A DNA stretch of 64,000 nt from Streptomyces scopuliridis RB72 (GCF_000718095.1 NZ_JOEI01000021.1:31446-95445), one strand, 5' to 3'. Positions 33,825-42,997 are shown, numbered from the stretch's first letter. Translations and numbers: made by a program. The notes: a model not told the origin generated them from the letters alone.

Positions 33825-35288
33825 GTGAGTAGAGCATTCGCGTCCCTCCAGAAGACATCCACCGCCAAGGCCCCATCCGGCGGACCGCCCGTCATCCATG
33901 ACCACGGGTCCGTGCTCGGCGCTCTCGGCCTGTTCACCGTGCTCCTCGGTGCGGCGCTCCCTCTCATCGACTTCTTCATCGTCAATGTAGCTCTGCCGAC
34001 CATCGATCACGATCTGGCCGCGGGCCCCGCCCTGCTGGAACTGGTGGTGGCCGGGTACGGACTCTCGTACGCCGTGCTGCTCGTGCTCGGCGGGCGGCTC
34101 GGGGACATGCTCGGCCGGAGACGGCTCTTCCTCATCGGCATGGCGGCCTTCGGCATCACCTCGCTCGCCTGCGGCCTCGCGCCGAACGCCTGGACGCTGG
34201 TGGGCGCGCGGGTGGCGCAGGGCGCCGCGGCGGCGCTGATGCTGCCGCAGGTGCTGGCCACCATCCACTCCGCGACCGGCGGACCGCGCCGCGCGAAGGC
34301 ACTGAGCCTGTATGGCGCGACGGCCGGGCTCGCGATGGTCGCGGGCCAGATCCTGGGCGGGGTGCTGGTCGCGGCCGATATCGCGGGGAGCGGCTGGCGG
34401 GCGATCTTCCTGGTGAATGTGCCGGTGGTGCTGGCGGGCCTGCTCTTCGCGGTCCGTTCGGTGCCGGAGACCCGCTCGCAGCGGCCGGCGCCCATCGATA
34501 CGCCGGGTACGGTCCTGCTGGCCGCCGCGCTGGTGACGCTCCTGGCGCCCCTCACGGAGGGCCGGGCGGCCGGATGGCCCGCGTGGACCTGGGTCTCGCT
34601 GGCGGCCTTCCCGATCGTGTCGTACGCCTTCGTACGGGTGGAGCGGCGGGCCGACCGGCAGGGTAGGACCCCGCTGGTGCCGCCGAGTCTGCTCGCGCTG
34701 GTCACGCTCCGGCGGGGGCTGGCGCTGATCGTGCCGTTCGGGATCGGCTTCGGCGGCTTCATGTTCGTGATCGCCGTCGCCCTTCAGCAGGGGCTGCGGA
34801 TGGGCGCGATCGACGCAGGACTGACGCTGGTGCCCATGGCGGTGGCGTTCTTCGGGGCGTCGCTGGCCGGGCCTCGGCTGATCCGGCGGTACGGCAGCCT
34901 GGTGGTCACGGCCGGCGCGGTGATCCAGGCGGCCGGGGTGGCGCTGCTCGCGCTCGCCGTATGGGGCGGCTGGCCCTCGGTAGGCGGGCTGGACCTGCTG
35001 CCGGGCATCGCGCTGGCCGGTCTCGGCCAGGGCCTCCAACTGCCCGTCATCATCCGGATCGTGCTCTCCGACATACCGGCCGAGCGGTCCGGGGTGGGCA
35101 GCGGTGTGATGGTCACGGCCCAGCAGTCCGCGCTGGCGCTGGGGGTGGCGACACTGGGCTCGCTGTTCCTGACCCTGACCACCACGGCGGGGATGCGGTA
35201 CGCCCTGGTGGTCACGCTGCTGGCACAGCTGGGGCTGGTCGTCCTGACGGCGCTGCTGAGTCTGCGGCTGCCACGGAAGATCGGCTGA
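33825..35288 (+). CDS. MFS transporter, DHA2 type (second)
   Basis: 487 residues with about 14 hydrophobic segments. PLIDFFIVNVALPTIDHDL (helix 1), LGGRLGDMLGRRRLF (motif A) and ATAGLAMVAGQILGGVL (motif C) place it in the DHA2 drug exporters. The GTG at 33825 is used because promoter B predicts a transcription start near 33788, which excludes an in-frame ATG at 33735 lying upstream of the promoter. The ribosome binding sequence is weak (TTGGA). It is likely co-regulated with the gene at 32170 by an XRE protein. It ends at a strong hairpin. Confidence 0.88.
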   Translation: MSRAFASLQKTSTAKAPSGGPPVIHDHGSVLGALGLFTVLLGAALPLIDFFIVNVALPTIDHDLAAGPALLELVVAGYGLSYAVLLVLGGRLGDMLGRRRLFLIGMAAFGITSLACGLAPNAWTLVGARVAQGAAAALMLPQVLATIHSATGGPRRAKALSLYGATAGLAMVAGQILGGVLVAADIAGSGWRAIFLVNVPVVLAGLLFAVRSVPETRSQRPAPIDTPGTVLLAAALVTLLAPLTEGRAAGWPAWTWVSLAAFPIVSYAFVRVERRADRQGRTPLVPPSLLALVTLRRGLALIVPFGIGFGGFMFVIAVALQQGLRMGAIDAGLTLVPMAVAFFGASLAGPRLIRRYGSLVVTAGAVIQAAGVALLALAVWGGWPSVGGLDLLPGIALAGLGQGLQLPVIIRIVLSDIPAERSGVGSGVMVTAQQSALALGVATLGSLFLTLTTTAGMRYALVVTLLAQLGLVVLTALLSLRLPRKIG

Positions 35289-35319
35289 GCGAGAAGAGCG
35301 GGCGCGGGACGCGCTCATG

Positions 35320-35359
35320 GCCGTGGGCCCGGATCACCGAGGTGATCCGGGCCCACGGC
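35320..35359. terminator. Bidirectional terminator between MFS and DUF6243 genes
   Basis: GCCGTGGGCCCGGATCACC (35320-35338) and GGTGATCCGGGCCCACGGC (35341-35359) form a perfect 19-bp inverted repeat with only two bases at the centre. It lies between two convergent genes. Confidence 0.85.
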
Positions 35360-35375
35360 GTACGGCTTGAGTACG

Positions 35376-35609
35376 TCAGTCCTGCGAGGCGGTGCCGTCG
35401 GTCGCGTCGTTCTGCTGCGTGCCGTTGCTCTGCTCGCTGCCGCCCTGGCCGGCGGCGCGCTCACGCATCTTGCGGAGCAGCTCCTGCTTGTGGTCGGCGG
35501 AGGCCTTGCGGTTGGCGTCGCGCGCGGGGGCGCTCGCCTGCGGGTCGGTGCGGGACAGCTTCTTGCGCTGTCCGCCGACGCCGAGAAGGTTGTTGCGGCT
35601 TTTTGCCAT
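35376..35609 (-). CDS. DUF6243-family small protein
   Basis: 77 residues, highly charged. The N-terminus MAKSRNNLLGVGGQRKKLSRT is the signature of this Streptomyces small-protein family; the rest is a Lys/Arg/Glu helix with a Gln/Asn/Ser-rich tail, probably disordered. No function is known. The ATG is preceded by a GGGAGAACCCC ribosome binding region. Confidence 0.85.
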   Translation of the reverse strand: MAKSRNNLLGVGGQRKKLSRTDPQASAPARDANRKASADHKQELLRKMRERAAGQGGSEQSNGTQQNDATDGTASQD

Positions 35610-35777
35610 GGGGTTCTCCCGAAGCGATGAGAAGTGATCTGCGGATTCGTCGGTGGGGGGCGGGCCGTCGCCGCCGCGCTCTCACTCGTAGATCTGGAAG
35701 AACATGCCCGTGACGCTACCACCGGGCGGGGCCGGGACGTAACGCGTTTTTGGCGGACACCAGACACATGAATAGGT

Positions 35778-35811
35778 GAGCGATGACAGATATTGAAATC
35801 TGTCATCGCTC
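35778..35811. promoter_or_regulatory. TetR-type operator upstream of the aldo/keto reductase
   Basis: GAGCGATGACAGAT (35778-35791) and ATCTGTCATCGCTC (35798-35811) form a perfect 14-bp inverted repeat with a 6-nt AT-rich spacer. Its core GACAG-N10-CTGTC (35785-35804) recurs upstream of the tetR gene at 36959-36978. Confidence 0.75.
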
Positions 35812-35872
35812 ATGCCATGGTTGTTCTGTCACTCCTCGCTCTCACATCCCGATCCGCATGGAGGAACCCCTC

Positions 35873-36889
35873 ATGAACGCCATCCCCACGCGCTCGCTCG
35901 GCGCCTCGGGCCCCCGCACCGCCGCCCTCGGCCTCGGCTGCATGGGCATGTCCGCCGGGTACGGGGAAGAGGTGGACCGCGCCGAGTCCATCGCCACCAT
36001 CCACGCCGCGCTGGACGCGGGCGTCACCCTGCTCGACACGGGCGACTTCTACGGCATGGGCCACAACGAGCTGCTGATCGGCGAGGCCCTGCGCGCCGCC
36101 CCGGCCGGCGCCCGCGAACGCGCGCTCACCAGCGTCAAGTTCGGCGCTCTGCGCGATCCGGACAACGGGTGGAGCGGTTACGACGGCCGTCCGGCCGCCG
36201 TGAAGAACTTCGCCGCGTACTCCCTGCAGCGCCTCGGCACCGACCACATCGACATCTACCGGATCGCCAGGGTCGACCCGGACGTCCCGATCGAGGAGAC
36301 GGTCGGCGCCATCGCCGAGCTGATCCAGGCCGGGCATGTGCGCCATGTCGGGCTCTCCGAGGCCGGCGCCGGGACCATCCGCCGGGCGGCCGCCGTCACC
36401 CCGGTCGCGGACCTCCAGATCGAGTACTCACTGATCTCGCGCGGCATCGAGGACGAGATCCTGTCGACCGTCCGCGAGCTGGGCATCGGCGTCACGGCGT
36501 ACGGAGTGCTCTCGCGCGGACTGATCAGCGGCCACTTCACCCGCGATCGCGAGCTGTCCCCCACCGACTTCCGCGCCATGAGCCCCCGGTTCCAGGGCGA
36601 GAACCTCCAGCACAATCTCGGACTGGTCGAGTCGCTGCGGAAGATCGCCGAGCAGAAGGGCGTCTCGGTCGCCCAGATCGCCATCGCCTGGGTGCTCTCC
36701 CGGGGCGAGGACATCGTGCCGCTCGTCGGCGCCCGCCGCCGTGACCGGCTGACCGAGGCCCTGGGCGCGCTGGATGTCACGCTGGACGCCGATGATCTGG
36801 CCGCCATCGAGCGCGCCGTACCGTCGGGTGCCGCCGCCGGAGACCGGTATCCGGCCGGGCAGATGGCACATCTCGACAGCGAGCGCTGA
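35873..36889 (+). CDS. Aldo/keto reductase
   Basis: 338 residues. AKR fold: GLGCMGMSAGYG, LLDTGDFYGMGHNE (catalytic Asp/Tyr pair), TSVKFG (Lys), YSLQRLGTDHIDIYRIARVDP, and the NADPH-binding C-terminal GARRRDRL. The normal His in HRxD is replaced in YRIARVDP, as in some AKR13/YakC-like members. It reduces carbonyl compounds with NADPH. GGAGG at about 35861 sets the ATG. It is controlled, by inference, by the TetR regulator downstream, sharing the GACAG-N10-CTGTC operator. Confidence 0.92.
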   Translation: MNAIPTRSLGASGPRTAALGLGCMGMSAGYGEEVDRAESIATIHAALDAGVTLLDTGDFYGMGHNELLIGEALRAAPAGARERALTSVKFGALRDPDNGWSGYDGRPAAVKNFAAYSLQRLGTDHIDIYRIARVDPDVPIEETVGAIAELIQAGHVRHVGLSEAGAGTIRRAAAVTPVADLQIEYSLISRGIEDEILSTVRELGIGVTAYGVLSRGLISGHFTRDRELSPTDFRAMSPRFQGENLQHNLGLVESLRKIAEQKGVSVAQIAIAWVLSRGEDIVPLVGARRRDRLTEALGALDVTLDADDLAAIERAVPSGAAAGDRYPAGQMAHLDSER

Positions 36890-36958
36890 CCGGCGCGGAG
36901 AACGGACCGCCCGCCGGAGACTGTCCCCTGGAGACTGTCCCGTCGGGTTGTCGGACCT

Positions 36959-36978
36959 GACAGGTAGTGTCATCTGTC
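36959..36978. promoter_or_regulatory. Second GACAG-N10-CTGTC operator, upstream of tetR
   Basis: GACAG (36959-36963) and CTGTC (36974-36978) with 10-nt spacing match the core of the operator at 35785-35804. It lies about 42 bp upstream of the TetR start, as expected for autoregulation. The flanking symmetry is weaker than at the first site. Confidence 0.65.
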
Positions 36979-37020
36979 GCATCCGCCGTACGAGCCGTGA
37001 CATGAAAGGCCGGGCGCCCC

Positions 37021-37605
37021 ATGGCCACCGAGCCCCTGACCGCAGAGCGCATCCTCGAAGCCACCGAGGAGGTGCTGCGCCGCTACGGCCCGGCGAAGGC
37101 GACGGTGGTCGATGTGGCACGGGTGCTCGGCGTCAGCCATGGCAGTGTCTACCGGCACTTCCGTACGAAGGCGGCGCTGCGGGAGGCGGTCACCTCGCGC
37201 TGGCTGAGCCGTACGGAGACCGTGCTGGCCGGGATCATGGAGGGGGAGGCCGAGCCGGGCCCGGAGAAGCTGCGCGGCTGGCTGCTGGCGCTGTTCGACA
37301 CCAAGCGGCACAAGGCCGGGGACGACCCGGAACTGTTCGCCACATTCTCCGTGCTCATCGACGAGAGCAGCGATGTGGTCGACGCGCATCTGACGGAGCT
37401 GGCCCATCAGCTCACCCGGATCGTCGAAGAGGGCGTGCGCGAGGGCGAGTTCGTGGCGGCGGACCCGGCGAGCGCGGCCGGGGCGGTCTTCGCCGCCACG
37501 GCCCGCTTCCATGACCCGGCCTACGCGCCGGAGTGGCGGAAGCCCACGATCGACGCCGAGTTCACCGCCGTATGCGATCTGCTGCTGCGCGGACTGCGGG
37601 CCTGA
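37021..37605 (+). CDS. TetR-family regulator
   Basis: 194 residues. N-terminal TetR helix-turn-helix: ILEATEEVLRRYGPAKATVVDVARVLGVSHGSVYRHFRTKAALREAV. The C-terminal helical ligand domain resembles the YcdC/TetR_C group. It probably represses the upstream aldo/keto reductase and itself through the shared dyad; the inducer is unknown. The ATG follows GAAAGG. A MITE-like element begins 18 bp after its stop. Confidence 0.92.
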   Translation: MATEPLTAERILEATEEVLRRYGPAKATVVDVARVLGVSHGSVYRHFRTKAALREAVTSRWLSRTETVLAGIMEGEAEPGPEKLRGWLLALFDTKRHKAGDDPELFATFSVLIDESSDVVDAHLTELAHQLTRIVEEGVREGEFVAADPASAAGAVFAATARFHDPAYAPEWRKPTIDAEFTAVCDLLLRGLRA

Positions 37606-37623
37606 TCGGACAGCGGTCCGGGC

Positions 37624-37792
37624 CTAGGTCCTGTCCGGTCGATCTTCGCGGACCCGCGACGCCTGGCACCGCACCTCGCCGCGTTGTCGGAGTCGCCCAA
37701 GTACGTCCAGTACGAGGACGATCCTCCGCCTTGCGATGCACGGCACCAGACGCCGCGGCCTGATCCACGAAGATCGGCCGGACAGGGCCTAG
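37624..37792 (+). mobile_element. MITE-like element, copy 2
   Basis: 161 bp between CTAG (37624-37627) and CTAG (37789-37792). Terminal inverted repeats are GTCCTGTCCGGTCGATCTTCG at the left and the complement, with small changes, at the right (CGAAGATCGGCCGGACAGGGC). The interior is about 85-90% like copy 3 by eye. The right CTAG contains the TAG stop codon of the minus-strand gene 37789-37995. No coding capacity; a transposase acting in trans would be needed. Confidence 0.85.
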
Positions 37793-37995
37793 TCGGCCGC
37801 CGGGTCCACCGTCGCCTGATGAACCTCGGTGAGATGTTCCTCGGCCTTGAGCCAGGGCAGGAACTGCGCTCCCTTGCGCCAGCCGCAGGTGTCGCAGATC
37901 AACGACCGCTGCACACCCGCCTTCTGGACGCGTACGACATGCTCGCGTCCATGCTGATCCCATCTCCTGACCGTGCTGGTGGTCGTGGCCGGCAT
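37789..37995 (-). CDS. Small C2H2-like zinc-finger protein, function unknown
   Basis: 68 residues. A CDTCGW pair of Cys and HLTEVH pair of His (C-x2-C ... H-x4-H) suggest a single zinc finger. The rest is basic at the N-terminus (RRWDQHGREHVVRVQKAG). ATG 37995 follows a GGGAGG-type site on the minus strand. Its stop codon TAG lies in the CTAG target site of MITE copy 2, so the element borders the gene without changing the protein. Located just downstream of glyS on the same strand. Confidence 0.75.
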   Translation of the reverse strand: MPATTTSTVRRWDQHGREHVVRVQKAGVQRSLICDTCGWRKGAQFLPWLKAEEHLTEVHQATVDPAAD

Positions 37996-38037
37996 GATCC
38001 GTGCCTCCCTGGTAGGTCAGCGCCCAGTCTGCAACGG

Positions 38038-38068
38038 AGCCCCCGGTTCCGTGGTGGAACCGGGGGCT
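38038..38068 (-). terminator. Terminator downstream of glyS
   Basis: AGCCCCCGGTTCC (38038-38050) and GGAACCGGGGGCT (38056-38068) form a perfect 13-bp stem with loop GTGGT, about 50 bp beyond the glyS stop. Confidence 0.8.
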
Positions 38069-38119
38069 TCGAGCTACGAACGTGACCCGCCGTTCACTGT
38101 GGGCCGTCGGCAGCCGCCG

Positions 38120-39502
38120 TCAGCAGCCGAGGAGCCGGGCGCCGAGGTAGCTCTGGATCTGGTCGAGCGAGACGCGCTCCTGCTGCATCGTGTCGCGCTC
38201 GCGCACGGTCACCGCGTTGTCGTCCAGGGTGTCGAAGTCGACGGTCACACAGAACGGCGTGCCGATCTCGTCCTGGCGGCGGTAGCGGCGGCCGATGGCG
38301 CCCGCGTCATCGAACTCGATGTTCCAGTTGCGCCGCAGATCCGTCGCGAGGCCCTTGGCCTTCGGCGAGAGCTGCGGATTGCGGGAGAGCGGCAGCACGG
38401 CCACCTTGACCGGCGCCAGGCGCGGGTCGAGACGCATCACGGTGCGCTTCTCCAGCACGCCCTTGGCGTTGGGCGCCTCGTCCTCGTTGTACGCGTCGAG
38501 GAGGAAGGCCAGCATCGAGCGGCCGACACCGGCGGCCGGCTCGATGACATACGGGGTCCAGCGCTCGCCGGCCTCCTGGTCGAAGTACGACAGGTCGTGG
38601 CCGGACGCCTTGGAGTGCGCGGAGAGGTCGTAGTCCGTGCGGTTGGCGACACCCTCCAGCTCGCCCCACTCGCTGCCGCCGAACTGGAAGCGGTACTCGA
38701 TGTCGGCGGTGCGCTTGGAGTAGTGCGAGAGCTTCTCGGCCGGGTGCTCGTACCACCGCATGTTCTCCTCACGGAGACCCAGGTCGGTGTACCAGTTCCA
38801 GCGCTGCTCCATCCAGTATTCCTGCCACTGCTCGTCCTCGCCCGGCTTGACGAAGAACTCCATCTCCATCTGCTCGAACTCGCGCGTGCGGAAAATGAAG
38901 TTGCCCGGAGTGATCTCGTTCCGGAAGGACTTGCCCATCTGCGCGATGCCGAACGGCGGCTTCTTGCGCGAAGTCTGCTGCACCTGGGCGAAGTTGGTGA
39001 AAATGCCCTGCGCGGTCTCGGGCCGCAGATAGGCGATCGACCCGGAGTCCTGCGTCGGGCCGAGGTGGGTGGAGAGCAGACCGGAGAACTGCTTGGGGTC
39101 GGTGAACGTACCCTTGTTGCCGCAGTTGGGGCAGTTGATGTCGGCGAGGCCGTTCTCGGGCGCCTTGCCGTGCTTCGCCTCGTACGCCTCCTCCAGGTGG
39201 TCGGCGCGGAACCGCTTGTGGCAGGAGGTGCACTCGGTGAGCGGGTCACTGAAGGTCGCGACGTGGCCGGACGCCTCCCAGACCTCCGTGGCGAGGATCA
39301 CCGAGGAGTCGATACCGACAACGTCCTCGCGCGAGGTGACCATGTAACGCCACCACTGACGCTTGAGGTTTTCCTTCAGCTCGACTCCGAGCGGCCCGTA
39401 GTCCCAGGCGGCGCGCTGACCACCATAGATCTCACTGGACGGGTAGACGAAGCCACGGCGCTTGCTCAGGTTGACGATGCTGTCGATCTTGTCGGCGGCC
39501 AC
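38120..39502 (-). CDS. glyS: Glycyl-tRNA synthetase (class II, single-chain)
   Basis: 460 residues. N-terminal [24 protein letters not shown], class II motif 1 region, zinc-binding-like CTSCHKRF...CPNCGNKG, motif 2 [25 protein letters not shown], and motif 3 [17 protein letters not shown], followed by the anticodon-binding domain ([10 protein letters not shown]). It charges tRNA-Gly. This is the eukaryote/archaea-like alpha2 form usual in actinobacteria. GTG start at 39502 with an AGAG-type site upstream. Divergent from znuA. Confidence 0.96.
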   Translation of the reverse strand: MAADKIDSIVNLSKRRGFVYPSSEIYGGQRAAWDYGPLGVELKENLKRQWWRYMVTSREDVVGIDSSVILATEVWEASGHVATFSDPLTECTSCHKRFRADHLEEAYEAKHGKAPENGLADINCPNCGNKGTFTDPKQFSGLLSTHLGPTQDSGSIAYLRPETAQGIFTNFAQVQQTSRKKPPFGIAQMGKSFRNEITPGNFIFRTREFEQMEMEFFVKPGEDEQWQEYWMEQRWNWYTDLGLREENMRWYEHPAEKLSHYSKRTADIEYRFQFGGSEWGELEGVANRTDYDLSAHSKASGHDLSYFDQEAGERWTPYVIEPAAGVGRSMLAFLLDAYNEDEAPNAKGVLEKRTVMRLDPRLAPVKVAVLPLSRNPQLSPKAKGLATDLRRNWNIEFDDAGAIGRRYRRQDEIGTPFCVTVDFDTLDDNAVTVRERDTMQQERVSLDQIQSYLGARLLGC

Positions 39503-39609
39503 GGTGCTCTCTTCATTACGACGACGACGAACGGCGAATGCTTCAGATTAGCGGCGGCCGCACCCCTTGGATCAAATCGGTGCGGGGTAAGAGACATCTC
39601 CGCCCCTTG

Positions 39610-39647
39610 TTGACAATCGTTTCCACTTTTGTTGAAAATGACAGTCA
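39610..39647 (+). promoter_or_regulatory. znuA promoter with Zur-box-like sequence
   Basis: -35 TTGACA (39610-39615), 17-bp spacer, -10-like TGAAAA (39633-39638). The expected transcription start falls on or next to the ATG at 39647, so the mRNA is probably leaderless. TGAAAATGACAGTCA (39633-39647) and TGACAATCGTTTCCA (39611-39625) are partial matches to the Streptomyces Zur box (TGAAAATGATTTTCA-type), placed to block the promoter when zinc is plentiful. Confidence 0.6.
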
Positions 39648-40639
39648 TGAACGCACGACGTCTGATACCCACCGCCACCATCGCCGGAGCAGTCACCCTC
39701 GGCCTGGTCGCGCTGTCCGCCTGCTCCTCCTCCGACGCCGCCACCAAGAAGAGCGGCGACAAGCTCGCGGTGACCGCGTCGTTCTACCCCATGCAGTTCC
39801 TGGCCGAGCGAATAGGCGGCGACCACGTCTCCGTCACCACGCTCACCAAGCCCGGTGTGGAGCCGCACGACCTGGAGCTCAACCCCCGGCAGGTCGCCCA
39901 GCTCGGCGAAGCCGATGTCATCCTCTATCTCAAGGGTATTCAACCCGCCGTGGATGAGGCCATCACGCAGTCCGGTGTGAAGAACACCGTCGACGCGACC
40001 TCCCTCACCACGCTGGAGAAGCACGGCACCGAGGTCGGCCACTCCCACGAGGACGGCCACGCGGACGGCCACACGGCCGAGGAGAGCCACCCCGCCGGCG
40101 AAGAAGGCTCCCTGGATGGCAAGGACCCGCACATCTGGCTGGACCCGGTGAAGTACGCCGAGGTCGCCAAGGGGGTCGGCGCCTCGCTGGAGAAGGCCGA
40201 CCCGGACAATTCCGCCACGTACCAGAAGAACACCGACGCGCTGGTGAAGCAGCTCGGCGGCCTGGACACCGCGTTCAAGCAGGGCCTCGCCGACACCACC
40301 ACCAAGACCTTCATCACCACCCACGCCGCCTTCGGCTATCTCGCCGAGCGCTACGGTCTGACGCAGGAGGCCATCGCGGGCCTCGACCCCGAGTCGGAGC
40401 CCAGCCCCGCTCGGGTGAAGGAACTGGAGACCATCGCGGAGCACGACAAGGTCGGCACCGTATTCTTCGAGACGCTCGCCAGTGACAAGACCGCCAAGAC
40501 CATCGCCGCGGACTCCGGACTGAAGACCGACGTCCTGGACCCGCTGGAGGGAATTACGGACAAGTCCAAGGGCGATGACTACATCGAGGTCATGAACTCC
40601 AACCTCGCCGCGCTGCAGAAGGCACTCGGCGCGAAGTGA
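39647..40639 (+). CDS. znuA: Zinc ABC transporter substrate-binding lipoprotein ZnuA
   Basis: 330 residues. Lipoprotein signal with lipobox LSAC near residue 24, then a cluster A-I metal-binding fold: VTASFYPMQFLAERIGGDHV, GVEPHDLELNPRQ (metal His), a His/Asp/Glu-rich loop (HSHEDGHADGHTAEESH), DPHIWLDP (His) and TTHAAFGYLAERYGL (His). It delivers zinc to ZnuBC. ATG 39647 is chosen because the promoter suggests a leaderless start there; ATG 39638 is in frame. First gene of znuA-znuC-znuB-zur. Confidence 0.94.
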   Translation: MNARRLIPTATIAGAVTLGLVALSACSSSDAATKKSGDKLAVTASFYPMQFLAERIGGDHVSVTTLTKPGVEPHDLELNPRQVAQLGEADVILYLKGIQPAVDEAITQSGVKNTVDATSLTTLEKHGTEVGHSHEDGHADGHTAEESHPAGEEGSLDGKDPHIWLDPVKYAEVAKGVGASLEKADPDNSATYQKNTDALVKQLGGLDTAFKQGLADTTTKTFITTHAAFGYLAERYGLTQEAIAGLDPESEPSPARVKELETIAEHDKVGTVFFETLASDKTAKTIAADSGLKTDVLDPLEGITDKSKGDDYIEVMNSNLAALQKALGAK

Positions 40640-40649
40640 GGCCCGCGAA

Positions 40650-41555
40650 GTGAAACAGCCGGCAGCAGTATCGGAGGCGCCCGACATGGCGACGGTGGAG
40701 AGCGGCCAGACCGCTGAGGCGGCGCAGCGGACACCGGAGCGGCGCTCCGCACCGGTCGTCACCGTCCGGGGCGCCAGGGCCACGCTCGGTTCGCGCCCGG
40801 TGCTGCGCGGCATCGACCTCGCCGTGCACAGCGGTGAGGTCGTCGCCCTGCTCGGCGCCAACGGCTCCGGCAAGTCCACCGCCGTGCGCTCGGTGATCGG
40901 GCAGGTACCGCTGACCGACGGCGAGATCACACTCTTCTCGACCCCGCTGCGCCGCTTCCGCGACTGGGCGCGCGTCGGTTACGTACCGCAGCGCACCACC
41001 GCCGCGAGCGGGGTGCCCGCGACCGTCCGTGAGGTCGTCGCCTCCGGCCGGCTGTCCCGTACGAGGTTCGGCCTGCCCGGCAAGGCCGACCGGGCCGCCG
41101 TCGAGCGGGCCATCGAGCTGGTCGGGCTCACCGACCGCGCCAAGGACTCCGTGGAGGCGCTCTCCGGCGGCCAGCACCAGCGCGTGCTGATAGCCAGGGC
41201 GCTCGCCGCCGGGCCCGAACTGCTGATCATGGACGAGCCGATGGCGGGCGTCGACCTGGCCAGCCAGGACATCCTCGCGGCCACCCTGCGCGAACAGGTC
41301 GCGGCCGGTACGACCGTCCTGCTCGTCCTGCATGAACTCGGCGCGCTGGAGCCGCTGATCGACCGCGCGGTGGTGCTGCGCGACGGCTGTGTGGTGCATG
41401 ACGGGCCACCGCCGAGGGCCGTCGGCCAGCACTCTTCCCCAAGCTCTTCGAGCAGGGGAGGCCCCATGCCGGGCCACGACCCCAGTCCTCTGACCAATCC
41501 GGGCTGCCATCCGCACGCGGCCGGCGAGCCGCTCCGCACAGGACTGCTGAGCTGA
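40650..41555 (+). CDS. znuC: Zinc ABC transporter ATPase ZnuC
   Basis: 301 residues from GTG 40650. Walker A GANGSGKST, signature LSGGQHQRVLIARAL, Walker B LLIMDEPMAGVD and H-loop LHELGALE. It powers zinc uptake through ZnuB. The N-terminal ~35 residues are not conserved; ATG 40686, preceded by GGAGG with 8-nt spacing, is a good alternative start. The C-terminus has a His/Pro/Ser-rich tail. It lies 10 bp after znuA and 2 bp before znuB. Confidence 0.93.
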   Translation: MKQPAAVSEAPDMATVESGQTAEAAQRTPERRSAPVVTVRGARATLGSRPVLRGIDLAVHSGEVVALLGANGSGKSTAVRSVIGQVPLTDGEITLFSTPLRRFRDWARVGYVPQRTTAASGVPATVREVVASGRLSRTRFGLPGKADRAAVERAIELVGLTDRAKDSVEALSGGQHQRVLIARALAAGPELLIMDEPMAGVDLASQDILAATLREQVAAGTTVLLVLHELGALEPLIDRAVVLRDGCVVHDGPPPRAVGQHSSPSSSSRGGPMPGHDPSPLTNPGCHPHAAGEPLRTGLLS

Positions 41556-41557
41556 CC

Positions 41558-42472
41558 ATGGAAATACTCCAGACCGCGTTCATGCAGCGCGCGCTGATCG
41601 CGGCCGTCCTGGTCGGCATCACCGCCCCCGCCGTCGGCATCTACCTCGTACAGCGCCGCCAGGCCCTGATGGGCGACGGCATCGGCCATGTCGCGATGAC
41701 CGGCGTCGGTCTGGGCTTCCTGCTCTCCACCAGCGCGATCTGGATGGCGACGCTGGTCTCGGTGGCCGGCGCCATCACGATGGAGCTGATCAGGGCGTAC
41801 GGCCGCACGCGCGGCGACATCGCGCTGGCGATGCTCTTCTACGGCGGTATGGCGGGCGGTGTCCTGCTGATCAATCTCGCGCCGAACGGCTCCAACGGCA
41901 GCCTCAGTACGTATCTCTTCGGCTCCCTGTCGACGGTCTCGCCGGCGGACGTGACCGCGATCTCGCTGCTCGCCGCGTTTGTGGTGCTGGTCACCGTGGG
42001 GCTGCGCCGGCAGCTCTTCGCGGTCAGCCAGGACGAGGAGTTCGCCCGCGTCACCGGACTGCCGGTGCGGGCGCTGAATCTGCTGATCGCGGTGACGGCC
42101 GCGGTGACGGTCACCGTCGCCATGCGGGTGGTGGGGCTGCTGCTGGTCAGCGCGCTGATGGTGGTGCCGGTCGCGGCGGCCCAGCAGATCACCCGGTCCT
42201 TCGTGGTCACCTTCGTCCTGTCCGTCGTGATCGGTACGGCGGTCACGCTGGCCGGCACGGTCACCTCGTACTACCAGGACGTGCCGCCCGGCGCGACGAT
42301 CGTGCTGATCGCGATCGGTGTCTTCGTGGTGCTGACCGCCCTCGCGACCCCCCTCGCGAGACGCAGGGCCCGCGCGCTGCGGGCCGCCGAGGCGGCGGCC
42401 GTACCGGACGGGGAAGCGCCGGACGTGAACGTACCCGCCGCTCGCCGAAGCACGGACGATGTCACGGTCTGA
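41558..42472 (+). CDS. znuB: Zinc ABC transporter permease ZnuB
   Basis: 304 residues, ABC-3 family metal permease with about eight membrane segments: LIAAVLVGITAPAVGIYLVQRRQALMGDGIGHVAMTGVGLGF (family N-terminal signature), then LLVSALMVVPVAAAQQ near the C-terminus. The polar tail (about residues 270-304) is cytoplasmic. It forms the membrane channel for ZnuAC and is translated as part of the operon. Confidence 0.94.
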   Translation: MEILQTAFMQRALIAAVLVGITAPAVGIYLVQRRQALMGDGIGHVAMTGVGLGFLLSTSAIWMATLVSVAGAITMELIRAYGRTRGDIALAMLFYGGMAGGVLLINLAPNGSNGSLSTYLFGSLSTVSPADVTAISLLAAFVVLVTVGLRRQLFAVSQDEEFARVTGLPVRALNLLIAVTAAVTVTVAMRVVGLLLVSALMVVPVAAAQQITRSFVVTFVLSVVIGTAVTLAGTVTSYYQDVPPGATIVLIAIGVFVVLTALATPLARRRARALRAAEAAAVPDGEAPDVNVPAARRSTDDVTV

Positions 42473-42556
42473 CCGCGAGCCGGTCACGAACTGGCAGAAT
42501 GGCCCGTGGGAAGCGGGCAACGCCCGAGGGATACGGGCAGAGGCAAGGAGGCACCT

Positions 42557-42997
42557 GTGACGACTGCGCCCAGCGGTGGATCAAGCGCGGCCCCCGTGCG
42601 CGGCCGATCGACCCGCCAGCGTGCCGCGGTGGCGGCGGCGCTCGACGAGGTGGACGAGTTCCGTAGCGCGCAGGAGCTCCACGACATGCTCAAACACCGT
42701 GGTGACTCGGTCGGTCTGACCACGGTCTATCGCACCCTGCAGTCCCTCGCCGACGCGGGCGAGGTCGATGTGCTGCGGACGAACGACGGCGAGTCGGTCT
42801 ACCGGCGCTGCTCGACCGGCGACCATCACCACCATCTCGTCTGCCGGGTCTGCGGAAAGGCCGTCGAGGTCGAGGGACCCGCGGTGGAGCAGTGGGCCGA
42901 GACGATCGCCGCGCAGCACGGCTATGTCGGCGTGGCGCACACGGTGGAGATCTTCGGTACGTGCGCGGAGTGCGCGGCGGCGGTCGCGAAGAACTAG
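42557..42997 (+). CDS. zur: Zinc uptake regulator Zur (Fur family)
   Basis: 146 residues. Winged helix with TRQRAAVAAALDEVDEFRSAQELHDML and GLTTVYRTLQSLADAGEVD, metal-binding HHHHLVCRVCGKAVEVEGP (regulatory His/Cys) and the structural zinc pairs CxxC (CRVC, CAEC). With zinc bound it represses znuACB and other zinc-saving genes. GTG at 42557 has AAGGAGG upstream; an earlier in-frame ATG (42506) lacks family sequence. It is the last gene of the zinc cluster. Confidence 0.95.
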   Translation: MTTAPSGGSSAAPVRGRSTRQRAAVAAALDEVDEFRSAQELHDMLKHRGDSVGLTTVYRTLQSLADAGEVDVLRTNDGESVYRRCSTGDHHHHLVCRVCGKAVEVEGPAVEQWAETIAAQHGYVGVAHTVEIFGTCAECAAAVAKN

